Of a stretch of 64,000 bases of DNA, positions 19,699 to 28,762 are shown in pieces. The notes below the pieces were generated by a model that was not told where the DNA came from, did not search any database, and saw only the letters and a program-made list of their open reading frames with translations. The DNA lies in the NCBI GenBank assembly GCA_963772965.1, contig CAVYZU010000014.1, forward strand, positions 1 through 64,000. The letters run 5' to 3'. Source of the DNA: AP-15 sp963772965 (lineage in GTDB: Bacteria; Pseudomonadota; Alphaproteobacteria; ATCC43930; CGMCC-115725). Each line of letters begins with the position of its first letter. Within the stretch, counting starts at the first letter, position 1. Position numbers and translations under genes: made by a program.

Positions 19699-19872
19699 GG
19701 CGCCGCTAAGGCGCCGCCCCGGCGGAATCGATTCCCGCCCCGCGCAGACAGCGCGTCGAACTCTGCCGACATCGCGGCCAGCGCCGCATTCACACTGCCC
19801 GGGTGACCCGCAGCGGATGATTCGACCGCCCCGCTTCTCCAGGTCCGTGTGGCTGATCCGCGATCCGCCCAC
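19695..19872 (-). mobile_element. IS5-type transposase N-terminal fragment
   Basis: Combining frames on the minus strand gives ISHTDLEKRGGRSNHPLRVT, then VNAALAAMSAEFDALSAR, then GRESIPPGRRL. This is the opening of IS5/IS1182-like DDE transposases, where a PLR block is followed by a helix ending in EFDALYA and by RxSIPPE. Two one-base shifts and the loss of everything after residue 60 or so make it non-functional. Confidence 0.6.
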
Positions 19873-19997
19873 CGCGTTAATCCCGTGCGTTTCTGCTCCG
19901 CCAAACCTAGACGCAGATAATCGCGGATCGCCACGTGCCGCTACCCCAACGTCGGCAGCCTGCTAAAGTCCGTTCCGTTGCTGTCATGGAGGACCGA

Positions 19998-20645
19998 ATG
20001 CCTGAGGAAACCACGGAGACGACGGACATCTTCGAGATCATGCACACGATGCGGGCGATGCGGCGGCTGAAGCCCGACCCGGTGCCCGACGAACTGATCC
20101 GCAAGATCCTGCTCGCTGGCCAGGCCGCTGCCAATGGCGGCAACACCCAGCGCTGGCGTTTTCTGGTGCTGAAAAACCATCCCGGCAAGAAAGTCGTGCA
20201 GGGCTATTACAAGAAGCTGTTCGACGAAGTCGTCGGACCCCGTTATCGCAACAGCGCGCCGCCTCCCGGATCGGATCAGCCAAAGCAATTGCGGCAAATG
20301 GCGGCGAATCAGTACTTGACCGACCACTACCACGAGGCGCCGGTGTGGATCGTGGCCTGTCTGGAAGGCGACAATCCGGGATATTCGTCCGGCGCATCGA
20401 TCTATCCGGCGGTAGAGAACATGCTGCTGGCGGCGCGTGCGCTCGGTCTCGGATCGACCCTGACGACGCGCCACATCGGATATGGGAAGGAGTGCGATGA
20501 AGCGATGGGCATCCCGCCGAACTACCATTCCTACGCGATCCTCCCGATTGGCTATCCGATGGGGCGGTTCGGACCGATTGGCCGCGGGCCATTGTCCGAA
20601 GTCGTCTATCTCGACGGCTGGGGCAGGCCCTATCCCGGAATCTGA
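19998..20645 (+). CDS. Nitroreductase family protein
   Basis: A 215-residue FMN-dependent oxidoreductase. The N-terminus has IMHTMRAMRRLKPDPVPDEL with the RRxKPDPV flavin-binding block, then AANGGNTQRWRFLVLK, a central YPAVENMLLAARALGLGST and the C-terminal LPIGYPMGRFGPIGR. GGAGG ends 6 bases before the ATG at 19998, which decides between three in-frame starts. Such enzymes reduce nitro or quinone groups or dehalogenate. The physiological substrate is unknown. Confidence 0.9.
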   Translation: MPEETTETTDIFEIMHTMRAMRRLKPDPVPDELIRKILLAGQAAANGGNTQRWRFLVLKNHPGKKVVQGYYKKLFDEVVGPRYRNSAPPPGSDQPKQLRQMAANQYLTDHYHEAPVWIVACLEGDNPGYSSGASIYPAVENMLLAARALGLGSTLTTRHIGYGKECDEAMGIPPNYHSYAILPIGYPMGRFGPIGRGPLSEVVYLDGWGRPYPGI

Positions 20646-21043
20646 TCGATCCGGTTTCGGGACGAAGGCAAGGGAGGCGACGATGCCGCGACTCGCCCCC
20701 GTCACCCGCAAGGCCGGCGTCGCAGCGTGGGCGGCCACCCTTGCCTTCCCCCTCGCCTCTTGGGTTTATTCTTGATAAGAATACCGGTGCAAGGTAGCCG
20801 AGAGGGGGCCGTTCGGGCCTGCTTCATCGGCAAAGTCGCAGAAAGCAAATCGTGGTGGTAGAACCTGCACGGCTTCCGGGTTCGACTGAGGCTGTGTAAA
20901 AAGGCTGGCTTGTTCGACCAATTGTCCGCCATCGTGACCGGTTGCACAGAGTGATGAGCGCGGTTACATCTGGCGACGTGATCCGCGGTATGCCATCCGG
21001 ACTTGCTATCACTACAGCGGTACGAAGGTCACAGCGCATTACG
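20646..21043. other. Mostly empty; tiny ORF possible
   Basis: A 30-codon frame at 20683-20775 (MPRLAPVTRKAGVAAWAATL) has GGGAGG upstream and a hydrophobic end, so a small membrane peptide or a truncated gene start cannot be excluded. The rest shows no gene. Confidence 0.25.
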
Positions 21044-21310
21044 CTACTGCGCAGGCTTACCTTGGCGGAACATGTTGACGCCGACCAGAACGGCCGGCAC
21101 GGCGCAGACCATCCAACCAGCGCTGTAGCCACCAGACAGCCCGAGCAGCAACGAGAAGACCGCGGGACTGGACAGCGCGCCGATCTGGCCGAATGACAGC
21201 ACCCCACCGGTCACCGCGCCCACTCGTCTCGGCGGTGCCAGCCGCGCGGCTTCCGACGGCATGATCGACAGCAACGATTTCGAGCGAGTTGCTCGATGGG
21301 AGACAGACAA
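21044..21310 (-). pseudogene. C-terminal fragment of an MFS transporter
   Basis: The frame contains EAARLAPPRRVGAVTGGVLS, the classic loop before TM11 in drug/sugar-type MFS carriers, then two hydrophobic segments (FSLLLGLSGGYSAGWMVCAV and its continuation) and a short cytoplasmic tail. The first ten helices are absent, and other frames upstream read into the sulfotransferase gene. It is a decayed remnant. Confidence 0.6.
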
Positions 21311-21331
21311 AACTTGACCGAACGGCTGATT

Positions 21332-23122
21332 TCAGGCGGCGGTTCCTGGCGCACATTCCGCTGTCAAGAGTGACCGAAGTTCGCCGAGCCAGGGCTCGTA
21401 CCGCCGCCAGCGCGCCACCGAACTCGAATACACCGGCTGGCGCGCCTGCCATAGGCTCGCCGTGGCGACTGGCCGGTCGTTGCGTTCCGGCTCGAGGCAT
21501 GCTTCGTCCCACCCGCACCCGGTGAACGCAACCAGTTCCCGTGTAACTCTCTCTGGATCGCTGACCAGTTTTTCGTATTCGACCTCAAACAGGCATTCCG
21601 CGGGCAACACCGCGCGCCAATGATCCATCAGCCGGGCATATTCGCGATAAGCCGCCGCCAGCGCCGCCTTGTCGTTGGTAAACGATACCGACTGCTGAAA
21701 ATGGGTAAAATATATCGACAGGCAGGTGTCGACCGGGTGCCGCCGGCATTGAATAAAGCGCGCCTTCGGCAACAGCAGGTGGATGAGGCCGAGGCACAGC
21801 ACATTGAACGGAAGCTTGTCGATTACCCGGGCCGAGAACGGTGCCAGACGCCGCAGCAACGACAGATATTGCTCCGCCATTTCGCGCCCGGCCTCGATCG
21901 TCAGATTGGTCGCCTCCAGAACGCTCGCCGCCCGACCTCGCTTTATCCAGTACGCCTGCTCGCCGCCGCCGCCGATCTCCGGGTGCCGCGAGAGGATCTG
22001 CTCGACCAGAGTCGTACCCGAACGCGGCAGGCCGACGATCAGCAGCGGCGTCTCGTCCTCGATCCCAAAACCGCTGTTGTCAGCGAAAAAATCTCGAGTA
22101 AAGCGGCCCAACAGCCGATCGACCTCGGCTGTAAAGGCGGCAGCGTCAAAGCGCGTGTATTGTCCCTTGAGGCGATGCGCGGCATCGAAGTGCCACATCG
22201 CGGCTTCATAGTCACCGAGTTCGTCGAGGACCTTACCAGCGGCGAAGTGCAACGGGATGCGATCATCGTCATCGAGCGCCGTGTCGCCGAGCAGTGCAAG
22301 CATGCTCGCCAAACGGGGACGATCGGCCTCGGTGTGTTTCTTGATCTCGGTAGCAGCGAAATAGATCGAGCAGTCGCGCGGATTTACAGCCAGCGCTCGC
22401 TCGAACATCTCGGCCGCCTCTGCGAATTGCCCAAGGCGCGCGAGAACGTGGCCGAGTTTTTTGGTCGCCCCGTCATCCGCCGGGCTGAGCGCTGCCGCCT
22501 CCCGCAGTATCGCCTCGGCGGCGGCGAAGTCCTCCTCGATCATCAGCGCTGCGGCCAGATAAAGTGTGCTTGAGTCGGCATCCGGCGACAGTGATGCGGC
22601 CCTGCGCAGCGACGCTGCGGCCGCCTCGCTCTCGCCGCCCAACTCAAGCAGATCGGCAAGGCCGACATGCGCCTCGATCAGCGCCGGGTTCAATTCGATG
22701 GCTCGGCGATAGGCGGCCGCCGCCTCGTCATCGAGGTGCTGTCGGCGCAGTGCCACCGCCAGGCTGTGATAGGCGGCTGCGTCGTCGCGCAACACCGTCG
22801 CCAAGCGTAGATGTTCGACCGCCTCCTCGACGCGGCCTACATCCAGCAAAGCGCAACCGAGAGCGTGATAGGATTTGCCATTGCGCGGATCGAGCCGGAT
22901 CGCCTCGTTAAAGGCGGTGATCGCCAACCCCGGCCGGCCAGCTTTCACCAGCCGGCAGCCGCGCTGCCGATGCCGATCGGCCGCTTTTTCGCGGTGAACA
23001 GGCACCGGATTGTCGGTCACGGCGCTCGGCAAGTCGGGGGAAATTCGCTGAAATTTCTCCGCGGCCTGACGCAGGCTGCTGACCTCCGTCAGCGGACCGA
23101 AAAGGAGGCGCCGCTCTGTCAT
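21332..23122 (-). CDS. TPR repeat protein with C-terminal sulfotransferase domain
   Basis: A 596-residue two-part protein. Residues about 45-270 contain at least six TPR-like helical hairpins (KSYHALGCALLDVGRVEEAV, AYHSLAVALRRQHLDDEAAA, HVGLADLLELGGESEAA). From about residue 360 comes a sulfotransferase domain with the PAPS 5'-phosphosulfate loop VGLPRSGTTLVEQILSRHPE and the 3'-phosphate block FIQCRRHPVDTCLSIYF. Such fusions are common in Alphaproteobacteria and plants and are thought to sulfate proteins or glycans. No signal peptide. It is divergent from nothing and not obviously in an operon. Confidence 0.9.
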   Translation of the reverse strand: MTERRLLFGPLTEVSSLRQAAEKFQRISPDLPSAVTDNPVPVHREKAADRHRQRGCRLVKAGRPGLAITAFNEAIRLDPRNGKSYHALGCALLDVGRVEEAVEHLRLATVLRDDAAAYHSLAVALRRQHLDDEAAAAYRRAIELNPALIEAHVGLADLLELGGESEAAAASLRRAASLSPDADSSTLYLAAALMIEEDFAAAEAILREAAALSPADDGATKKLGHVLARLGQFAEAAEMFERALAVNPRDCSIYFAATEIKKHTEADRPRLASMLALLGDTALDDDDRIPLHFAAGKVLDELGDYEAAMWHFDAAHRLKGQYTRFDAAAFTAEVDRLLGRFTRDFFADNSGFGIEDETPLLIVGLPRSGTTLVEQILSRHPEIGGGGEQAYWIKRGRAASVLEATNLTIEAGREMAEQYLSLLRRLAPFSARVIDKLPFNVLCLGLIHLLLPKARFIQCRRHPVDTCLSIYFTHFQQSVSFTNDKAALAAAYREYARLMDHWRAVLPAECLFEVEYEKLVSDPERVTRELVAFTGCGWDEACLEPERNDRPVATASLWQARQPVYSSSVARWRRYEPWLGELRSLLTAECAPGTAA

Positions 23123-23254
23123 GCCCGATCGCTGTCCGGTAACGTGTCCGCGACCGCCGTTTTCGGCTGATGGCGCCTCTCGGCCGATATGGGGGATGCG
23201 ATCTCGTTACCTATACAGAATACCGGTGTGCGCGGACCGAAGATCGCCACCGCC

Positions 23255-24316
23255 CTACAGTCGCGCCCGGCGCCGACGGAATGCGGCAAAGCCACCCAGC
23301 CCCGCCGCCAGTAGCGCCAGCGACCCCGGCTCAGGAACCGGGACCAGCGGTCCAAAGGACGCACATTGCGGGGTGCCTGGAATGCAGCTAAAGCCGGGCG
23401 TGTGGGTCTCGGCCGAGGAGGCGAAGTTATCCGCGACGACTGTGCCGTAGATATCGACGGAACTGGTCAACAGGGCGTCTGGCGCCAGGATTGAGGTGTC
23501 CCAAAAGCCGCTCCCGAGCGCCACATCCGTCGCATTCGAGAAGTTGAAGATCTCATTCGACATCGCACCCGCAGCGGCAAAAGTGCAACCACCCGAGGAG
23601 CAACTGAAGTCGCCGGTGACGTTGACAATGCCGGTGTCGCCGGACGGCAGGCCCGAGAAGCTCAGGGCGTGCATCGAACTTTCGAGCGCCGCAGCCGTAA
23701 CGTTCCACACCGCATTCCCGTTGACGACCTCGGCGGTGAACACACCCGTAGCCGGATCAAAGCTGCTGCAGTTTGCACCGATGCAGGTCGTCGGCGTACC
23801 GGCAAGGCTGCTCGACAGCGACGTCAGCGGCGCCCAGATGTCGGTCGCGAAATTCTGCGGAAACGAATTCCCGCTCAGCACCGATCCCTCGCCACTGTTT
23901 GGGAAGGTCGACTGTGTTGTTGCTGGAGAGGTAGGGTTGGAGCCGCCGATCAAGACGATCGAGCCGGCGCCGACTTGCGGGTTACTACCCACCCCGCCGC
24001 CTGACGCGCCAACCACATTGCCGAAAACATTCACATCGGCGAGACCCGCAATGGGTATCGGCAGAGGTACGTTTGCGTTTTGGTTGAGCCTCCCGGTGCT
24101 GAGCATCAGCATACTGGGACCCAGCGGCGTCGTGCTTCCGAGCGTACCGCCGATCAATACCGGACCGAAGACATCGTTGGTGACGACCATCGCCTGCTGG
24201 GTGATGACGTTGAAGTCGGTCAACAGCGTCAGCGCTGGAACGGGAGCCGCTTGCGCGGCCGCCGCCGCTGCCAAGCTCAGAAATGTTGCCAGGAGACCTG
24301 AGGTCCATCGGCGCAT
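23255..24316 (-). CDS. Choice-of-anchor A family PEP-CTERM protein
   Basis: A secreted 353-residue protein with an N-terminal signal peptide (WTSGLLATFLSLAAAAAAQA). A choice-of-anchor A domain follows, recognised from LLTDFNVITQQAMVVTNDV then FGPVLIGGTLG. The C-terminus is a textbook PEP-CTERM sorting signal: VPVPEPGSLALL, a hydrophobic stretch, and FRRRRARL. The ATG at 24316 has AAAGG upstream, while a GTG three codons earlier is possible. Export and processing would need an exosortase, which is not in this window. Probably surface or exopolysaccharide associated. Confidence 0.88.
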   Translation of the reverse strand: MRRWTSGLLATFLSLAAAAAAQAAPVPALTLLTDFNVITQQAMVVTNDVFGPVLIGGTLGSTTPLGPSMLMLSTGRLNQNANVPLPIPIAGLADVNVFGNVVGASGGGVGSNPQVGAGSIVLIGGSNPTSPATTQSTFPNSGEGSVLSGNSFPQNFATDIWAPLTSLSSSLAGTPTTCIGANCSSFDPATGVFTAEVVNGNAVWNVTAAALESSMHALSFSGLPSGDTGIVNVTGDFSCSSGGCTFAAAGAMSNEIFNFSNATDVALGSGFWDTSILAPDALLTSSVDIYGTVVADNFASSAETHTPGFSCIPGTPQCASFGPLVPVPEPGSLALLAAGLGGFAAFRRRRARL

Positions 24317-24710
24317 GGAAAGCACCTTTCGCCTATCCGATTTGGTTAACCTGCAATGTTCGCGCCAGACATCCAGCGTGCTTAAGTCAGGGCTACATGC
24401 TAGCCGCTTAATGCTTTATCGGTCCAGGCTTTTTACTCTCACTCGATTTGAGACACTCGACTTGCTCAAAATGAGACAGATGTTTTATTACAATTGACAC
24501 CCTGGGCGATCCTTGCGGACAGACCGGGCTGGCGCGCCGATGTGCGGGCGTCAGAAGCCGGCTTTCATGCCGGCATCCGCTGGCATCGCGGATGAGGAAG
24601 CTCTCTCGCCAACCCCGATGCAACGAAAGGCGCGACGGTGTGGGCCGAATGTTCGCTGTGCGCCAGGATTCTATCCACCCGCAAATGCCGAGGCTATTCC
24701 TTTCGGGCCG
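24317..24710. other. Intergenic stretch, locally AT-richer
   Basis: No gene was recognised. The part from about 24340 to 24500 is visibly richer in A and T than its surroundings and probably holds the promoter of the PEP-CTERM gene (minus strand). The downstream part next to the peptidase gene shows no clear terminator hairpin. Confidence 0.4.
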
Positions 24711-25847
24711 CTATTTGACCGTCACCGTGTTCATTGAGGTGGCGGTGTCCCCGGCCGCGTCTGCGCATACTAGCGCGTAGGATGTCGTCACCTTCGGAAA
24801 CACCAAGGCCCACGCGAACGGCCCGGTTACGGCAGTCCCCGCTGCAAAACCGACGCCCGTACACTTCGTCGCGTTCTTCGACGTCCACGTCAATTTCGAC
24901 GACTGCCCGGCCCTAACCGACGCGGGCGTTGCCGTTAGCTGGGCGGTGACATTGCCGGGGGCGGGGGCCGGGGGCGGCGGCGGCGCCGAAACAGATGGCG
25001 GTGTGATCGTACCCGCCGCGCACGGGGTGAGGCCGGCCCCATTGGCCCCCCAGCATGTGCTAAAATCGTTGCCATCGACCGGCGCGGATGGGTTCGAGGT
25101 CTCGCCATACGGATCCGCGGCGATTATGCCGTTCGCCGAAAGAGACAGGTTGGGATTGGCCCCGTTGGCCATGACCGGATCGTAGGTTACCGCGCCAAAA
25201 TCGGCCAAGGGTAGGAAGCCGGGCGGGTTATAATAGGGCGGCTCTGTTATCCAATCGGCTGAGGCCATGCTCAACTCGTATTGAAAGCTTTCGGTCCAGG
25301 ACGACCCCGCCGTCTTGTCGCTCAAGGAAAGCTGCCACGTTTGGGTCTGGCTCGGCGAACAGGCGGCGGTGCATTGCAGCGACGCGGTGACAGTATCGCC
25401 GGGTCTGACGTTTAGCCCGATCGATACGGCCACTGCCGGATAAAGCTCGTACCAGGTGTAAAAAGAGGTTGCTCCTCCCGTCGAGACCACCAATTCCGTG
25501 CCGAGCTGGATCAATGTCGCGTCGCCATACCCACCAAGACCGACCCAGTTGGAGACGTATTCGTAGCCATAGGGCGTCGACCCACCGTCATAAGTGACAT
25601 TGGGCACCTGCCAGGTCGCCGATGCACTCTGGTAGGGCGCGCCCGCGGTGACGGCGTATCCTGACCAGCTATTGGTCTCGACCGTGTTGCGGAGGCGCCT
25701 AAAGGTGCCATCGGGGTTGCGATACGCCTCCATCGGCCGGTGTGGCACTTGATCCGAAATTTGATTGGTCTGAGCGGCGGCGGGAACGCTTACTGCGACA
25801 GCAGCAAACACGGTGGCGCACAAGCAGTGCGCAAGGATCGACTTCAT
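24711..25847 (-). CDS. G1-family (eqolisin-type) glutamic endopeptidase
   Basis: A secreted 378-residue protein. After the signal peptide (ending VPAAAQ) come the G1 family blocks NSWSGYAVTAGA, SATWQVPNV, WVGLGGYGDATLIQLGTE with the expected catalytic Gln, SFYTWYELYPA and SADWITEPPYY with the expected catalytic Glu. A PPPPPAPAP linker joins this to a C-terminal Ig-like domain with VRAGQSSKLTWTSKNATKCT. AGGA six bases before the ATG at 25847 favours this start over two upstream ones. These acid-active proteases are best known from fungi and occur in some acidophilic bacteria. Confidence 0.85.
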   Translation of the reverse strand: MKSILAHCLCATVFAAVAVSVPAAAQTNQISDQVPHRPMEAYRNPDGTFRRLRNTVETNSWSGYAVTAGAPYQSASATWQVPNVTYDGGSTPYGYEYVSNWVGLGGYGDATLIQLGTELVVSTGGATSFYTWYELYPAVAVSIGLNVRPGDTVTASLQCTAACSPSQTQTWQLSLSDKTAGSSWTESFQYELSMASADWITEPPYYNPPGFLPLADFGAVTYDPVMANGANPNLSLSANGIIAADPYGETSNPSAPVDGNDFSTCWGANGAGLTPCAAGTITPPSVSAPPPPPAPAPGNVTAQLTATPASVRAGQSSKLTWTSKNATKCTGVGFAAGTAVTGPFAWALVFPKVTTSYALVCADAAGDTATSMNTVTVK

Positions 25848-26253
25848 CGATTTCCTCATTATCAACTTGCGACCCCGCCCGACTTGGCTTAACCAAGATC
25901 GGAAGAAGTACTTCTAGGAGTGGATTTTTATAAAGACAAATCTGAACGATCAGTTATTACATAGTGAGATAAAATTCCAGTATTAAATTTATGGCGCCTA
26001 AAATATCAAAAATTTAGTGCTGTATTATTTTTAAATTTGAAGTATGTGATCTACTGACAGTAGCATGCTTTTGTTGCTGTTCCCTCAACTCCAAGTCGAG
26101 AGATAGAGGGCCCCGAAGATGCGGCGGAGCTGTTCGGATTGGTCACGGATGCTTCGTCAGTATCGTCGGGGCGGCGCCAGACGACGCGCCCGTACGCAAT
26201 CGACAAGCGCCTCGGCGCGCTTTCGCAGAAGGTTAGCCTAGGCGTACGGGAGC
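25848..26253. other. AT-rich intergenic stretch
   Basis: About 25910-26055 is conspicuously AT-rich in a GC-rich window and contains several A/T runs. It is upstream of the G1 peptidase gene on its strand, so it is the likely promoter area, possibly for a xenogeneic-silencer-bound gene. No gene is visible between 26055 and 26253. Confidence 0.4.
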
Positions 26254-27066
26254 TCAGGCGGAAGGATGCGCCGCGATGAAATCCAGGGTAGCGGCCGCCC
26301 CGCGCTCGGCATGCGTCGCGGCAACATGATAGGAGTCGCCGGGGAGCACGACCAATGTCGAGTTTGGGATCTGCTGCTGCCAGGCGCGGGTCTCCTCGAC
26401 CGAGGCAAGGCCGCTGCCATCGGTGGTGATGACCAAGGTTGGGCAGCGAATTTTTGGTAAATCCGCGCGGATGTCGGCGCAGGCAATCGTCTTCATAAAA
26501 CCGATCTGCGTCGAAACCGCGGTGCGGCCCATAAACCGGATCCACCATTCGACACCGGCCGGCGGGAAATCGCTGCCGAGGCGGCCGCCCATTGTCTTGC
26601 GCGCCCAAGCCTCGACCCCGTCGCGCTCAACGGCGGCGTTCAAATCGGGGACGCGCTCGGCGGCCCCGGCGCGCAACGGCGGCGGTGTGCCGATTACTGT
26701 CAGCGTTCCGACGCGCTCGGGCCGGCGCGCCGCAAAAGCGCGGGCGATGGTGCCGCCGATCTTGGCTCCGACCAGGTGAAACCGATCGATGCGAAGGCTG
26801 TCCATCAGCCGGGCAAAGTCATCGATTATAATGTCGAGCGTCCACGGAAAATCTCGCGGCATCGGCGTCGAGCCGCCGAAACCCCGCATATCCGGCCGCA
26901 CCACCCGGTATTTACGCGCCAAGCTCGGGACCCAGCCATACCAGGCGAGCCCGCTTTCGGCGTTGCCGTGTAGCAGCAGCACCGTTTCCGGCTCGCCCCA
27001 CGGATCGGTAAAATCGTCGACATCGTAGTTCAGCTGGGCATCGGACGAGGCTTGAAACGTCGGCAT
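26254..27066 (-). CDS. Alpha/beta hydrolase with Lys at the nucleophile position
   Basis: A 270-residue alpha/beta fold protein with VLLLHGNAESGLAWYGW (oxyanion loop), PDMRGFGGS, the elbow HLVGAKIGGTIARAF where the usual Ser of GxSxG is Lys, and a histidine in GDSYHVAATHAE. Of two close ATGs, that at 27066 has GGGGAGGG at proper distance. Loss of the serine means ordinary esterase chemistry is unlikely. It may act as a lyase, cofactor-independent oxygenase-like enzyme or binding protein, but this is inference. Confidence 0.85.
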   Translation of the reverse strand: MPTFQASSDAQLNYDVDDFTDPWGEPETVLLLHGNAESGLAWYGWVPSLARKYRVVRPDMRGFGGSTPMPRDFPWTLDIIIDDFARLMDSLRIDRFHLVGAKIGGTIARAFAARRPERVGTLTVIGTPPPLRAGAAERVPDLNAAVERDGVEAWARKTMGGRLGSDFPPAGVEWWIRFMGRTAVSTQIGFMKTIACADIRADLPKIRCPTLVITTDGSGLASVEETRAWQQQIPNSTLVVLPGDSYHVAATHAERGAAATLDFIAAHPSA

Positions 27067-27386
27067 CGGCATCCCTCCCCAAATTGATCGATTATAAAAT
27101 CGGTACGCGTTTGTTTTCCAGGGTTGGAGAGCATCCGAAAAACGTCCTACGCGCCCGACTTGTCGAGGGCGTCGCCGCTGGCCGGCCTCCAAGCAGCGTC
27201 TCCCCGAAAATGCCGCACGCGCGTGCTCGGCTTGGCAGCATCTATCTCTGGACGCGGCTCGCCGGACGACTACATTGTGCGCTCAACGGAGATACCGGGT
27301 CGGCCGCCCCAGCGAAGTGGTGACAGCGGATCTTTCGAGTGTTTTTTTTGACCATCGCCGATGGCCGTCGGCCGCAAAAGGCTAGC
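27067..27386. other. No gene seen; divergent promoter region
   Basis: The 320 bases lie between the divergent hydrolase and S41 protease genes. Short frames are present but unconvincing. It presumably contains both promoters, though no consensus pair stands out. Confidence 0.4.
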
Positions 27387-28742
27387 ATGACAACGATTTC
27401 TCGCCTGCATGATACCGCCGTCCGAGCGGCGGCCGTCGCTCTGATCACGCTTTCCCTTTACGGCTGCGACAGCACCGGCGCCGGGGCGGCCTCGACCGCA
27501 CCCAGCGACCCTGCCGATTTTGCTTTGCTGCAAACCGTCGCGCGTGTCGTCCAACGAAATTACGTCGAGCCGGTGCCCGGCGATCAGCTGACCAAGGACG
27601 CGTTGAAGGGCATGCTGACGCGGCTTGATCCGCATTCGGACTACATGGATCAGGACCAGTACCAGCAGATGAACGCGGTGACCCGCGGCCAGTTCGGGGG
27701 AATCGGCATCGAGCTGACGCTGGAAGGCAAGGTGCCGGAAGTCATCTCGCCGATCGACGGCACCCCGGCCGCAACCGCCGGCATCGAGCCCGGGGATCGA
27801 ATAGTCAAGATAGACGGGCTCGCAACCGCCGGAATGGATGTCGAAACGGTCGTCAAACGCCTGCGCGGCCCTGCCGGCTCGCGCGTGGTGCTCGAAATCG
27901 CGCGCGCCAATCAGACGCCTTTCGATGTCACGCTGACCCGCGACACGATTCATGTCGTTTCCGTCAAATCGGCCCTGAAGGGCGACCGGATCGGCTACGC
28001 CCGGGTCACGACCTTTACTGAAAACACCGCCAACGAACTTGCTGATGCGATCGCCAAGATGAAGGCGCAGGCGCATGGCCGGCTGAACGGTTTTGTGCTC
28101 GATCTGCGCAACGATCCGGGCGGCTTGCTTGATGCCGCGGTCGACGTGACCGGCGAGTTTGTCGACGGCGGCACCGTGGTGACGACAAAGGGCCGCAATC
28201 GCGATGACGACCGCGTCTATCGTGCACCGGTCGCCGGCAATTTGATCCCCGGGGTTCCGATGGTGGTGCTGATCAACAGCGCCTCGGCCTCGGCAGCCGA
28301 AATTGTCGCCGGCGCTTTGCAAGATGCTCATCGCGCTACCGTCATGGGCACCCGCAGCTTTGGCAAAGGCTCGGTGCAGACGATTATTCCGATCGAGGGG
28401 CACGGCGCGTTGCGGTTGACGACAGCGCTCTACTACACGCCGTCGGGCCGTTCCATTCAAGGTCAGGGCATCAGCCCCGACATCGTTGTGACGTTGCCAA
28501 AGGGCGAAGAGGTGGCCAACGCCGTTCTCAGCCACGAAAGCGATCTTTTCGGCGCGCTGAAAAATACCGGCTCGCTGAACGGCCGGGGCAAGCCCGAAGC
28601 AGCCTTGGCCGGCGGCGGCGATGTCGGCGAGCATCCGATCAAGCCGTTGATCATCGGCACCAACAAGGATGCGCAACTCGAAGCGGCGGTCGGTTATCTG
28701 CAACGCGCGGTACGAACCGACGGCGGCGCACACCGCGGCTAA
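27387..28742 (+). CDS. S41-family C-terminal processing protease, lipoprotein
   Basis: A 451-residue periplasmic serine protease. The N-terminus ends in a lipobox (LSLYGC, Cys about residue 26), so it is likely membrane anchored. The S41 N-terminal helix region has YVEPVPGDQLTKDALKGML and the start of the repeat RLDPHSDYMD. A PDZ domain follows (GIELTLEGKVPEVISPIDGT), then the catalytic core with Ser in INSASASAAEIVAGAL and Lys in SFGKGSVQTIIP. The ATG at 27387 gives the lipoprotein signal, while the GC-poor extension upstream does not. Resembles CtpA; processes or degrades envelope proteins. Confidence 0.9.
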   Translation: MTTISRLHDTAVRAAAVALITLSLYGCDSTGAGAASTAPSDPADFALLQTVARVVQRNYVEPVPGDQLTKDALKGMLTRLDPHSDYMDQDQYQQMNAVTRGQFGGIGIELTLEGKVPEVISPIDGTPAATAGIEPGDRIVKIDGLATAGMDVETVVKRLRGPAGSRVVLEIARANQTPFDVTLTRDTIHVVSVKSALKGDRIGYARVTTFTENTANELADAIAKMKAQAHGRLNGFVLDLRNDPGGLLDAAVDVTGEFVDGGTVVTTKGRNRDDDRVYRAPVAGNLIPGVPMVVLINSASASAAEIVAGALQDAHRATVMGTRSFGKGSVQTIIPIEGHGALRLTTALYYTPSGRSIQGQGISPDIVVTLPKGEEVANAVLSHESDLFGALKNTGSLNGRGKPEAALAGGGDVGEHPIKPLIIGTNKDAQLEAAVGYLQRAVRTDGGAHRG

Positions 28743-28762
28743 TCGGCCGCGATCGCAGCGGG

